Shown: piece after piece, positions 1 to 5,399 of the stretch
How positions within the stretch are numbered: the first letter of the stretch is position 1
Layout: each line of letters begins with the position of its first letter
Source: an uncultured Oscillospiraceae bacterium
Lineage (GTDB): Bacteria > Bacillota > Clostridia > Oscillospirales > Oscillospiraceae
Assembly: GCA_934515035.1 (NCBI GenBank)
Contig: CAKSXP010000121.1
Coordinates: 1 to 6,030 of the forward strand
DNA length: 6,030 bases
Direction of reading: 5' to 3'
The notes under the pieces: generated by a model
Told to the model about the DNA's origin: nothing
Seen by the model: only the letters and a program-made list of their open reading frames with translations
The model's database searches: none
Made by a program: the position numbers and the translations under genes

Positions 1-124
1 GGAAGGAGGGCTGGATAATGGAGATCACGATCACGTAGACGATCATGATGATAAAGGTCCCGTTGACTTTTTTCAGCGCGCGCTTCCAGTCAAAAGGCTC
101 TTTGACTTTGGCCTGTTCACTCAT
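1..124 (-). CDS. Sugar ABC transporter permease, N-terminal fragment (cut by window edge)
   Basis: Only the first 41 codons are present; the gene continues beyond base 1. The visible protein begins MSEQAKVKEPFDWKRALKKV. A short, basic, cytoplasmic N-terminus is followed from about residue 23 by a hydrophobic run (TFIIMIVYVIVISII), which is a first membrane helix. The ATG (122-124) lies inside the end of the ATPase gene and the two overlap by 8 bases (ATGAGTGA), so translation is probably coupled. Permeases of the RbsC/MglC type (BPD_transp_2 family) usually follow this kind of double-ATPase gene and form the membrane channel. The family call rests mostly on that context, because the fragment is too short to carry family motifs. 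A weak G-rich stretch upstream of the ATG may serve as its ribosome binding site. Confidence 0.8.
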   Translation of the reverse strand, partial: MSEQAKVKEPFDWKRALKKVNGTFIIMIVYVIVISIIQPSF

Positions 125-1640
125 GGTCGGACACCCCCAGTGCGTATGCAAGGATTTGGTCGCTGGCCGTCTGGTCAACGGGGAGGTCGGCGGTGATCTT
201 TCCCTCGCAGACGGTATACAGCCGGTCGCAGATGCCCAGGATCTCCGGGATCTCGGAGGACACCACCAGCACGCACACGCCCGCGTTGGCCAGATCGCTG
301 ATCAGGCCGTAGATCTCGGCCTTGGCGGCCACATCGATGCCGCGGGTGGGCTCGTCCAGAATGAGGATCTGGGGATTCATCATCAGCCACTTGGAGATGA
401 CGACCTTCTGCTGGTTGCCGCCGGACAGGTGGTAGACCTTCTGGGCCAGATTCGGGGTCTTGACCCGGGTGCGCTGGACATAAGTCTCCGCCTCGGACTT
501 CTGGGCCTTCTTGTCGATGACGCCCAGCCGGTTGATCTGACGGATCTTGACCAGCGTCATGTTGAACAGTACGGACAGACGCAGGGACAGACCCTCCAGC
601 TTGCGGTCCTCCGGCACGAGGGCGATGCCCTGCCGGACGGCCTTCACCGGGTTGTAGATCTTGACCTCCTTGCCGTCCACGAAGACCTTGCCGGACTGGA
701 ACTTGTCCACGCCGAAGATGGCGCGCATGATCTCGCTCCGGCCGGCGCCCACCAGGCCGAAGAAACCGACCACCTCGCCGTGGCGGGCGTGGAAGTTCAC
801 GTCGGAGAACACGCCGTTGCGGGTCAGGCCCTCCACGCGGATGGCCTCCTCGCCCAGCGGGGCGGGGACCTTGTTGTAGAGGTTGTCCAGCGTCCGGCCG
901 ATCATGTGGGTGATGAGGGTGGACTTGTCGGTCTGCTTGGCGTCCAGCGTAATGATCTTTTCGCCGTCGCGGATGACGGTGATCCGGTCGCTGATCTCCA
1001 GCACGTCCTCCAGCTTATGAGAGATATAGATAATGGAGACGCCCTCGCTGCGGAGCTGACGGATCAGGTCGTGCAGGGTGTCCTTCTCGCTGTCGGTGAG
1101 GGAGGAGGTGGGCTCATCCATGATGATGACCTTGGACTGACGGGTCAGGGCCCGGCCGATCTCCACCATCTGCTGCTGGGCCACGGACAGGTCGGCCACC
1201 AGCTTTTTCGGGGAGACCTTCAGGTGGATGCGGTCAAGGATCTCCCTGGCGTCGGCATACATCTTTTTATTGTTCAGGGTGCCGAGGCGGTCAGTAGGCT
1301 GGTTGCCCAGATAGAGGTTCTTGGCCACGTCCAGCAGGGGGACCATGGACAGCTCCTGATAGATGCAGGAGATACCTGCGTCGATGGACTGCTTGGTGTT
1401 TTTGAAATCGATGCTTTTTCCTTCCAGATAGTACTCGCCGGTGGTGCGGGCATGTACGCCGGTCAGGATCTTAATCAGCGTGGATTTGCCCGCGCCGTTT
1501 TCGCCGCAGAGGGCGTGGACTTCGCCCCGGCGCACGTCAAAGCTGACGTCCTTCAGGGCCTTGACGCCAGGGAAGATCTTGCTGATCCCGCGGACCTCCA
1601 GCAAAATCTCCGGGTCTTGCTGAGGGTGTAAATTGCTCAT
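117..1640 (-). CDS. Sugar ABC transporter ATP-binding protein, two fused ATPase domains (RbsA/MglA/XylG type)
   Basis: This 507-residue protein is predicted to power import of a monosaccharide or similar polyol at the cytoplasmic membrane. Domain 1 has Walker A GENGAGKST (46-54), Q-loop Gln95, signature LSVAQQQ (151-157), Walker B VIIMDEP (171-177) and switch His208. Domain 2 has a degenerate Walker A, GLVGAGRSE (295-303, Arg for Lys), the signature LSGGNQQ (405-411), Walker B ILILDEP (425-431) and SSEIPE where the switch His would be. An active first site and a degenerate second site are normal for this family, as is the length of about 500 residues. I chose ATG at 1640 because GAGGTGA (1649-1655) sits 8 bases upstream. 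An in-frame GTG at 1652 would add four residues but lies inside that ribosome binding site. The gene is first in its operon and overlaps the permease gene. The sugar cannot be named from the sequence, so no symbol is given. Confidence 0.97.
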   Translation of the reverse strand: MSNLHPQQDPEILLEVRGISKIFPGVKALKDVSFDVRRGEVHALCGENGAGKSTLIKILTGVHARTTGEYYLEGKSIDFKNTKQSIDAGISCIYQELSMVPLLDVAKNLYLGNQPTDRLGTLNNKKMYADAREILDRIHLKVSPKKLVADLSVAQQQMVEIGRALTRQSKVIIMDEPTSSLTDSEKDTLHDLIRQLRSEGVSIIYISHKLEDVLEISDRITVIRDGEKIITLDAKQTDKSTLITHMIGRTLDNLYNKVPAPLGEEAIRVEGLTRNGVFSDVNFHARHGEVVGFFGLVGAGRSEIMRAIFGVDKFQSGKVFVDGKEVKIYNPVKAVRQGIALVPEDRKLEGLSLRLSVLFNMTLVKIRQINRLGVIDKKAQKSEAETYVQRTRVKTPNLAQKVYHLSGGNQQKVVISKWLMMNPQILILDEPTRGIDVAAKAEIYGLISDLANAGVCVLVVSSEIPEILGICDRLYTVCEGKITADLPVDQTASDQILAYALGVSDHE

Positions 1641-1648
1641 AAATGCGG

Positions 1649-1655
1649 TCACCTC
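1649..1655 (-). promoter_or_regulatory. Ribosome binding site of the ABC ATPase gene
   Basis: Minus-strand GAGGTGA lies 8 bases before ATG 1640. It decides the start, because the competing in-frame GTG (1650-1652) is part of this site and has no properly spaced site of its own. Confidence 0.8.
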
Positions 1656-1698
1656 GCCATGTCGATATGTGTAAAATACCGATGGATTTGTGAGGGCT

Positions 1699-1727
1699 AT
1701 TATACAGATACCGTCGAAAAAAGGGAA
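1699..1727 (-). promoter_or_regulatory. Probable promoter of the ABC transporter operon
   Basis: On the minus strand a perfect TATAAT (1699-1704) lies about 60 bases before the ATPase start. The hexamer 17 bases upstream is TTCCCT (1722-1727), a poor -35 box, so an activator or the AT-rich DNA just upstream (two copies of AAATATATA at 1726-1734 and 1743-1751 on the plus strand) may help. A second candidate on the same strand is TTGAGT (1753-1758), an 18-base spacer and TATATA (1729-1734). Which is used cannot be told by reading. Confidence 0.55.
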
Positions 1728-1760
1728 ATATATATCTGAAATAAATATATAAACTCAACA

Positions 1761-1784
1761 CTATACCTTGCACTTTCGGTATAG
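1761..1784. repeat. Interrupted palindrome CTATACC-N10-GGTATAG, candidate operator
   Basis: Perfect 7-base arms (1761-1767 and 1778-1784) flank a 10-base centre. It lies upstream of both candidate promoters of the sugar transporter operon and downstream of the terminator of the preceding gene, so it is placed for an activator or a repressor. No T-run follows it on either strand, so it is not a terminator. The regulator is unknown and the binding role is inferred. Confidence 0.4.
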
Positions 1785-1827
1785 AATTTAGTCAAATGCT
1801 ACAAAAATCGTCGGGTAAAAAACGGCG

Positions 1828-1873
1828 AAAAAACAAGAGCAGGGCCCGTCCGAAATACGGACGGGCCCTGCTC
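1828..1873 (-). terminator. Strong intrinsic terminator after the crotonase-like gene
   Basis: A perfect 16-bp GC-rich stem (1837-1852 with 1858-1873) closes a 5-base loop. On the minus strand it is followed by TTGTTTTTTC. It begins 28 bases past the stop codon at 1902-1904. There is no T-run on the plus-strand side, so it works in one direction and isolates the crotonase-like gene from the ABC operon downstream. Confidence 0.93.
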
Positions 1874-1901
1874 AGGCAGTGTAAAATGTTTGTAAGGGTG
1901 C

Positions 1902-2918
1902 TCAGGCCTTGCCGGGACGGTAGGGCTTGACGGGGTTGGTGGGATCGAAGGGGTTGACCTCCTTGCCGGCCTCGACTTCCTTGAACCACTCGAAGGGCTT
2001 GGTGCGGAAGCCCTTCCAGCTTTCGCGGGTGGGAACCTGCTGCATCCAGTCGTGGCAGTAGCGCCAGTCGTTGGTCTGGCTGATATACTTCTCATCCTGC
2101 TGGCCGGAGTTGACGTCGCCCATTTCGCCCGCGGCAATGCGGAGCAGGGAGCCATACTGCTCGGAAACGGTATGCAGCTTGAGATCGTCAACGAAAAGCT
2201 TCTTGAGGGGGCGCTTGGCAAGATTGGACATGATGCAGCGGTTCTCATAGCTCATGCGTTTCCACATGCGCGCGATCTCCCATGCGCGGTCCATGACCTT
2301 ATCCTTGGCGACGACCTCGCTGACCATGCCCCAGTCGAGCATCTGCTGCGCGGTCCACTGGCGGGCGGTCATCATATAGTAGTTTCCGCGCTTGGTGCCG
2401 AAATAGTGCTGCGCCATCAGGCCCATGCCGTCGCCGGGAACGAGACCGCCGTGAGCGTGGGGGACCTCCATCCATGTATCCTCGGAGGCAATGGTCACGT
2501 CGCAGAGCATCGCGGAGTCCCAGTGGAAGCCGGGTCCGGGGATGGCGCCGATGGTGGGAACGTCAAGGTCGAACACCATGTTCTTTATAAGGTTGGTGTC
2601 GTCAAAATACTGGTGCTGGAAGCGCTCCGTCGGTAGCTCCGCATAAGTATCCCAACCGTTGGGGTCGGATTCCGTCATCCAGCTGTCGCCGATATGGGTG
2701 AAGATGATGATCTCGTTTTTCCAGTCGAGCGAAAGGATGCGCACAAGCTGGCTGATGGCCCGGTGGGACATTCCGCTATGGTGCATCGCCATGCCCTTTG
2801 TATGCCACGTGACCTGAAGGATACCGTCCTCACGGTAAAGGTCCGCAAAGTCCTTGAACCACTCGCTGTATTCCTCAAGCTCGGGCAGTTTGACATAATC
2901 GGCCAAAGGTCTTGTCAT
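1902..2918 (-). CDS. Crotonase-fold enzyme resembling 6-oxocamphor hydrolase (enoyl-CoA hydratase/isomerase superfamily)
   Basis: This 338-residue protein is predicted to be a soluble, cytoplasmic crotonase-fold enzyme. The middle of the fold is clear: VPTIGAIPGPG (120-130), CDVTIASED (139-147), LVPGDGMGL (159-167), GTKRGNYYMMTARQWTA (174-190) and the helix ending GMVSEVV (197-203). From memory, 6-oxocamphor hydrolase uses two His and an Asp in matching segments. Here His132, His154 and Asp163 (in PHAHGGLVPGDG) fit those places, and I do not see the two-glutamate arrangement of classical hydratases. That favours C-C bond hydrolysis of a diketone or a related retro-Claisen reaction, by inference only. 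The protein is about 80 residues longer than typical family members, with a C-terminal tail (about 270-338) containing several Trp. ATG 2918 is chosen because AGGAGG lies 6 bases upstream; an in-frame ATG at 2951 lacks a site. It is monocistronic, with its own promoter and terminator. It could still act on a CoA ester. Confidence 0.85.
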   Translation of the reverse strand: MTRPLADYVKLPELEEYSEWFKDFADLYREDGILQVTWHTKGMAMHHSGMSHRAISQLVRILSLDWKNEIIIFTHIGDSWMTESDPNGWDTYAELPTERFQHQYFDDTNLIKNMVFDLDVPTIGAIPGPGFHWDSAMLCDVTIASEDTWMEVPHAHGGLVPGDGMGLMAQHYFGTKRGNYYMMTARQWTAQQMLDWGMVSEVVAKDKVMDRAWEIARMWKRMSYENRCIMSNLAKRPLKKLFVDDLKLHTVSEQYGSLLRIAAGEMGDVNSGQQDEKYISQTNDWRYCHDWMQQVPTRESWKGFRTKPFEWFKEVEAGKEVNPFDPTNPVKPYRPGKA

Positions 2919-2924
2919 GTTTTT

Positions 2925-2931
2925 CCTCCTC
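2925..2931 (-). promoter_or_regulatory. Ribosome binding site of the crotonase-like gene
   Basis: Minus-strand GAGGAGG, 6 bases before ATG 2918. It rules out the upstream in-frame ATG at 2951, which would place this site inside the coding region. Confidence 0.9.
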
Positions 2932-2965
2932 AAATTAGCTGTATTTGTCATTTGCTATAAACCGT

Positions 2966-2994
2966 ATGCTATCAAAACATATATAAACTGTCAA
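2966..2994 (-). promoter_or_regulatory. Promoter of the crotonase-like gene
   Basis: On the minus strand a perfect TTGACA -35 box (2989-2994) is followed by a 17-base AT-rich spacer and TAGCAT as -10 box (2966-2971, four of six matches to consensus). Transcription would begin near 2959, leaving a leader of about 40 bases before ATG 2918. Confidence 0.75.
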
Positions 2995-3002
2995 TATGAC
3001 AG
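2988..3002. promoter_or_regulatory. Palindrome CTGTCA-ATA-TGACAG over the -35 box, candidate operator
   Basis: A perfect inverted repeat with 6-base arms and a 3-base centre covers the TTGACA box of the crotonase-like gene. A repressor bound here would block RNA polymerase. The compact TGTCA-N3-TGACA shape suits a dimeric helix-turn-helix regulator, but none is encoded in the window and the family cannot be named. It also lies upstream of the divergent lipoprotein gene, so it could affect both directions. Confidence 0.5.
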
Positions 3003-3026
3003 GCTAACCTTCCGGTAATTTCCGTA

Positions 3027-3055
3027 TTACTTTTTCTGCACATATGTGATAAGAT
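3027..3055 (+). promoter_or_regulatory. Possible weak promoter of the lipoprotein-flavoprotein pair
   Basis: TAAGAT (3050-3055) could be a -10 box with TTACTT (3027-3032) 17 bases upstream, but the -35 match is poor. The spacer contains the perfect 10-base palindrome CACATATGTG (3039-3048), possibly a regulator site. A promoter must exist somewhere in 2952-3083 because the upstream gene is divergent; this exact placement is uncertain. Confidence 0.3.
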
Positions 3056-3071
3056 GGCCGCAAAAGGAAAT

Positions 3072-3077
3072 GGAGGG
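3072..3077 (+). promoter_or_regulatory. Ribosome binding site of the lipoprotein gene
   Basis: GGAGGG, 6 bases before ATG 3084. It selects that start over the in-frame ATG at 3054, which would put ten non-hydrophobic residues ahead of the signal peptide. Confidence 0.85.
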
Positions 3078-3083
3078 CCTCTG

Positions 3084-3869
3084 ATGGTGAAAAACGGAAG
3101 ATATCTTATGGTATCGCTGTGCGCTGCGCTGGCGTTCGTCCTGCTCGCCGCGTGCGCGGGCGGCGATACGACCGCGGAACATACCTCCGCGCCCGGTGAT
3201 ACACCCGCGGTGCATACCCCCGCGCCCTCCGCATCCCCGGCGCTCGAAATAACTTCTTCTCCCGCGCCCCCGCATTCGCCCTCTCCGACGCCCGCGGCCG
3301 GGACCGCTCCGCCGAAGGAGACGCCCGCTCCGGAAGACCTGGTGCGCGTCGCGGACTACATCCCGGACATTTACATCGAACTGCGCTATGCCTCGGAAAA
3401 CAACTTCACAGGCTCCGTTATCTATGACTTTGACGAGGCGTATCTCCGCTATGGAACGGTGCAGAAGCTCGCCGCGGCGCAGGATACGCTCTCTCAGGCG
3501 GGATTTGCTCTCAAGATATGGGACGCTTTCCGCCCCGTGCAGGCACAGTTCACGCTCTGGGAGGTCTGCCCCGACCCGAACTACGTCGCGGATCCGCGGT
3601 CCAGCTATTCCGGGCACAGCCGCGGCGATACGGTCGATGTGACGCTTGTCCGCGCGGACGGGAGCGCCGTTGAAATGCCGACGGACTTTGACGACTTTTC
3701 ACCCCTCGCCGACCGCGATTATGCCGACGTGCCCTCCGCCGCGGCGGAGAACGCTGAGCTTCTCGAAAGCGCCATGACGCAGGCCGGTTTTAACGCTTAT
3801 TACAACGAATGGTGGCATTTTTCGGACGCCGCCGCTTATTCTGTTTATCAAGGAGAACTGCCAAAATGA
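3084..3869 (+). CDS. Lipoprotein with VanX-like D-alanyl-D-alanine dipeptidase domain
   Basis: This 261-residue protein is predicted to be a zinc D,D-dipeptidase anchored outside the cell membrane. It begins with a lipoprotein signal peptide: basic MVKNGR, a hydrophobic core, and lipobox LAAC with Cys24 as the lipidated residue. Residues 25-84 are a flexible linker rich in Pro, Ala, Thr and Ser. The catalytic domain spans about 85-258. Its motifs match VanX: DAFRP with Arg150, SGHSRGDTVD with zinc ligands His178 and Asp185, and EWWH with catalytic Glu242 and ligand His245. The spacings (7 and 3 residues) equal those known for VanX (His116/Asp123, Glu181/His184). VanX of vancomycin resistance clusters is cytoplasmic. 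An exported form more likely trims wall-derived dipeptides or related peptides, and no vanH or vanA ligase gene is nearby. The gene overlaps the next one by ATGA, so the two are probably one operon. Substrate specificity is inferred from the family. Confidence 0.92.
   Translation: MVKNGRYLMVSLCAALAFVLLAACAGGDTTAEHTSAPGDTPAVHTPAPSASPALEITSSPAPPHSPSPTPAAGTAPPKETPAPEDLVRVADYIPDIYIELRYASENNFTGSVIYDFDEAYLRYGTVQKLAAAQDTLSQAGFALKIWDAFRPVQAQFTLWEVCPDPNYVADPRSSYSGHSRGDTVDVTLVRADGSAVEMPTDFDDFSPLADRDYADVPSAAAENAELLESAMTQAGFNAYYNEWWHFSDAAAYSVYQGELPK
3851..3856 (+). promoter_or_regulatory. Ribosome binding site of the flavoprotein gene
   Basis: AGGAGA inside the end of the lipoprotein gene, 9 bases before ATG 3866. 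It supports that start over an in-frame ATG at 3809, which would add 19 residues ahead of the nucleotide-binding fold. Confidence 0.8.
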
Positions 3870-5230
3870 AGTATGACGTTATTATTGTCGGCGCCGGTCC
3901 CGGAGGGATCTTTTCTGCCTATGAGCTTTCAAAGCTCGCGCCGGAGCTGAAGATCGCCGTTTTCGAGGCCGGTCACCCTCTGGAAAAGCGCCGTTGCCCC
4001 ATCGACGGTGAGAAGATACGCTCCTGCATCGGCTGCAAAAGCTGCTCGATCATGAGCGGCTTCGGCGGCGCGGGCGCATTTTCCGACGGAAAATACAACA
4101 TAACCAATAATTTCGGCGGAACGCTGCACGAGCACATCGGCAAGAGAAAGGCTCTCGAGCTGATGCACTATGTCGATGACATCAACATGCAGTACGGCGG
4201 CGAGGGCACGCGCCTGTTCACGACCGCGGGCTCCCGGTTCAAGAAGCTCTGCCTCCAGAACAAGCTCAACCTGCTCGACGCATCCGTCCGACATCTCGGA
4301 ACGGACAAGAACTTCGTCGTCCTTGAAAACCTCTATGCGCTGCTGAAGGACAGGGTCGAGTTCTTCTTCGACACGCCCGTGCGGCACGTCAGCGTCCTCG
4401 GCGACGGCTTTGAGGTCACGACGGACGAAGGTTCCTACGAATGCTCCAAATGCATCATCTCCGTCGGCCGCAGCGGCAGCAAATGGATGGAGAGTGCCTG
4501 CCATGAGCTGGACATCGCAACGAAGTCCAACCGCGTTGACATCGGCGTGCGCGTGGAGCTGCCGGCGGTGGTTTTCTCCCACCTGACGGACGAGCTGTAT
4601 GAAAGCAAGATCGTCTACCGCACGGAGAAGTTCGAGGACAACGTCCGCACGTTCTGCATGAACCCGCACGGCGTCGTCGTCAACGAGAACACCAACGGCA
4701 TCGTGACCGTCAACGGCCACAGCTACGAGGACGCGGAGATGCAGACCGAGAACACGAACTTCGCGCTTCTGGTATCCAAGCATTTCTCCGAGCCCTTCGA
4801 GGACAGCAACGGCTACGGCGAAAGCATCGCGCGCCTGTCCAACATGCTCGGCGGCGGCGTCATGGTGCAGCGCTTCGGCGACCTCATCCGCGGACGCCGC
4901 AGCAACGTAAAGCGCATCGAGGAGTGCACCGTCATCCCGACGCTCGCCGCCACGCCCGGCGATCTGAGTCTGGTCCTGCCCAAGCGCATACTCGACGGCA
5001 TAATCGAGATGATATACGCCCTGGACAAGATCGCTCCGGGCACCGCCAACGACGATACCCTGCTCTACGGCGTCGAGGTCAAGTTCTATAACATGGAGGT
5101 CGATCTTGACGAGCACCTTGAGAGCCGCTATAAGGGACTCTATATCATCGGCGACGGAAGCGGCATAACCCATTCGCTGTCCCACGCCTCCGCAAGCGGC
5201 ATTTTCGTCGCGCGCGAGATCGCGGGCTGA
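3866..5230 (+). CDS. NAD(P)/FAD-dependent dehydrogenase (COG2509-like) with a four-cysteine cluster
   Basis: This 454-residue protein is predicted to be a cytoplasmic flavoprotein oxidoreductase. MKYDVIIVGAGPGG at the very N-terminus is a Rossmann FAD-binding motif (Gly9, Gly11, Gly14), with the ribose-binding acidic residue at Glu34 in VFEAG. The second FAD contact is GLYIIGDGSGITHSLSHASA (424-443), near the C-terminus. Between them lies a glycine-rich GFGGAGAFSDGKY (65-77), typical of the FAD-dependent dehydrogenase group known as COG2509, whose reaction is not established as far as I know. Cys44, Cys54, Cys57 and Cys60 form C-x9-C-x2-C-x2-C, which could bind an iron-sulfur cluster. The ATG overlaps the stop codon of the dipeptidase gene (ATGA), implying coupled translation, though no shared pathway is obvious. 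Starting at 3866 places the FAD motif where the family has it. Substrate unknown. Confidence 0.9.
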   Translation: MKYDVIIVGAGPGGIFSAYELSKLAPELKIAVFEAGHPLEKRRCPIDGEKIRSCIGCKSCSIMSGFGGAGAFSDGKYNITNNFGGTLHEHIGKRKALELMHYVDDINMQYGGEGTRLFTTAGSRFKKLCLQNKLNLLDASVRHLGTDKNFVVLENLYALLKDRVEFFFDTPVRHVSVLGDGFEVTTDEGSYECSKCIISVGRSGSKWMESACHELDIATKSNRVDIGVRVELPAVVFSHLTDELYESKIVYRTEKFEDNVRTFCMNPHGVVVNENTNGIVTVNGHSYEDAEMQTENTNFALLVSKHFSEPFEDSNGYGESIARLSNMLGGGVMVQRFGDLIRGRRSNVKRIEECTVIPTLAATPGDLSLVLPKRILDGIIEMIYALDKIAPGTANDDTLLYGVEVKFYNMEVDLDEHLESRYKGLYIIGDGSGITHSLSHASASGIFVAREIAG

Positions 5231-5265
5231 GGGCAAAAACGACATAAACAGGGGAAGTTTTCGTT

Positions 5266-5279
5266 ATCACCGTTGTGAT
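5266..5279. repeat. Short palindrome ATCAC-CGTT-GTGAT
   Basis: Perfect 5-base arms around a 4-base centre, 35 bases after the flavoprotein stop codon and before the terminator. It may be a regulator site or a small RNA hairpin. No T-run follows closely, so it is not a terminator by itself. It could be chance. Confidence 0.2.
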
Positions 5280-5295
5280 TCCTCCCGAAAAAAAC

Positions 5296-5331
5296 AAAAG
5301 CCTTGAAAAACTATTGTTTTTCAAGGCTTTT
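5296..5331 (+). terminator. Intrinsic terminator between the flavoprotein gene and purC
   Basis: A perfect 16-bp stem (5296-5311 with 5316-5331) closes a TATT loop, with GCCTTG/CAAGGC as its GC core and A/T runs on both sides. Read on the plus strand, TTTT follows the core at 5328-5331. On the minus strand the T-run is longer (TTTTGTTTTTTT), so it may work in both directions. It ends the lipoprotein-flavoprotein transcript and separates it from purC. Confidence 0.85.
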
Positions 5332-5342
5332 CAAGCTAATAT
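5314..5342 (+). promoter_or_regulatory. Possible purC promoter overlapping the terminator
   Basis: TTGTTT (5314-5319), a 17-base spacer and TAATAT (5337-5342) form a weak sigma-A-like promoter whose -35 half lies in the terminator hairpin. Both boxes match consensus only partly, but purC needs its own promoter after the terminator and little other room exists before 5400. I see no purine riboswitch in the leader. Confidence 0.35.
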
Positions 5343-5387
5343 GGCAGTGTGGACCGGTTCGGAAAACAATAATCAATTGAACAAAAC

Positions 5388-5392
5388 GGAGG
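5388..5392 (+). promoter_or_regulatory. Ribosome binding site of purC
   Basis: GGAGG, 7 bases before ATG 5400. Confidence 0.9.
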
Positions 5393-5399
5393 TATCGCC

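Noticed and set aside
45..1631. A 528-codon open frame on the plus strand
   Set aside because: It lies antisense to the ABC ATPase gene, whose motifs are unmistakable. Its product is a low-complexity chain rich in Asp, Leu, His and Val, as expected from the reverse of a GC-biased gene, and it has no ribosome binding site or recognisable domain.
1869..1907. Direct repeat TGCTCAGGC at 1869-1877 and 1899-1907, considered as a target-site duplication
   Set aside because: One copy is part of the terminator stem and the other spans the crotonase stop codon. The 21 bases between them hold no element, so chance is more likely.
2052..2636. A 194-codon plus-strand frame
   Set aside because: It is antisense to the crotonase-like gene, with mirror-type composition and no ribosome binding site.
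3027..3617. A 196-codon minus-strand frame with an Arg/Gly-rich stretch
   Set aside because: The Arg/Gly richness is the reverse reading of the Pro/Ala linker codons of the lipoprotein; there is no supporting start signal.
3084..3869. Vancomycin resistance gene vanX
   Set aside because: The domain matches VanX, but the protein is an exported lipoprotein and no ligase, dehydrogenase or VanRS-type regulator is in the window.
3929..5245. A 438-codon open frame on the minus strand
   Set aside because: It is antisense to the flavoprotein gene and has the same Ala/Val/Asp/His-rich mirror composition, with no domain.
5231..5399. Purine riboswitch ahead of purC
   Set aside because: I could not find the three-way junction or the conserved loop sequences in this stretch; the only strong structure is the terminator hairpin.
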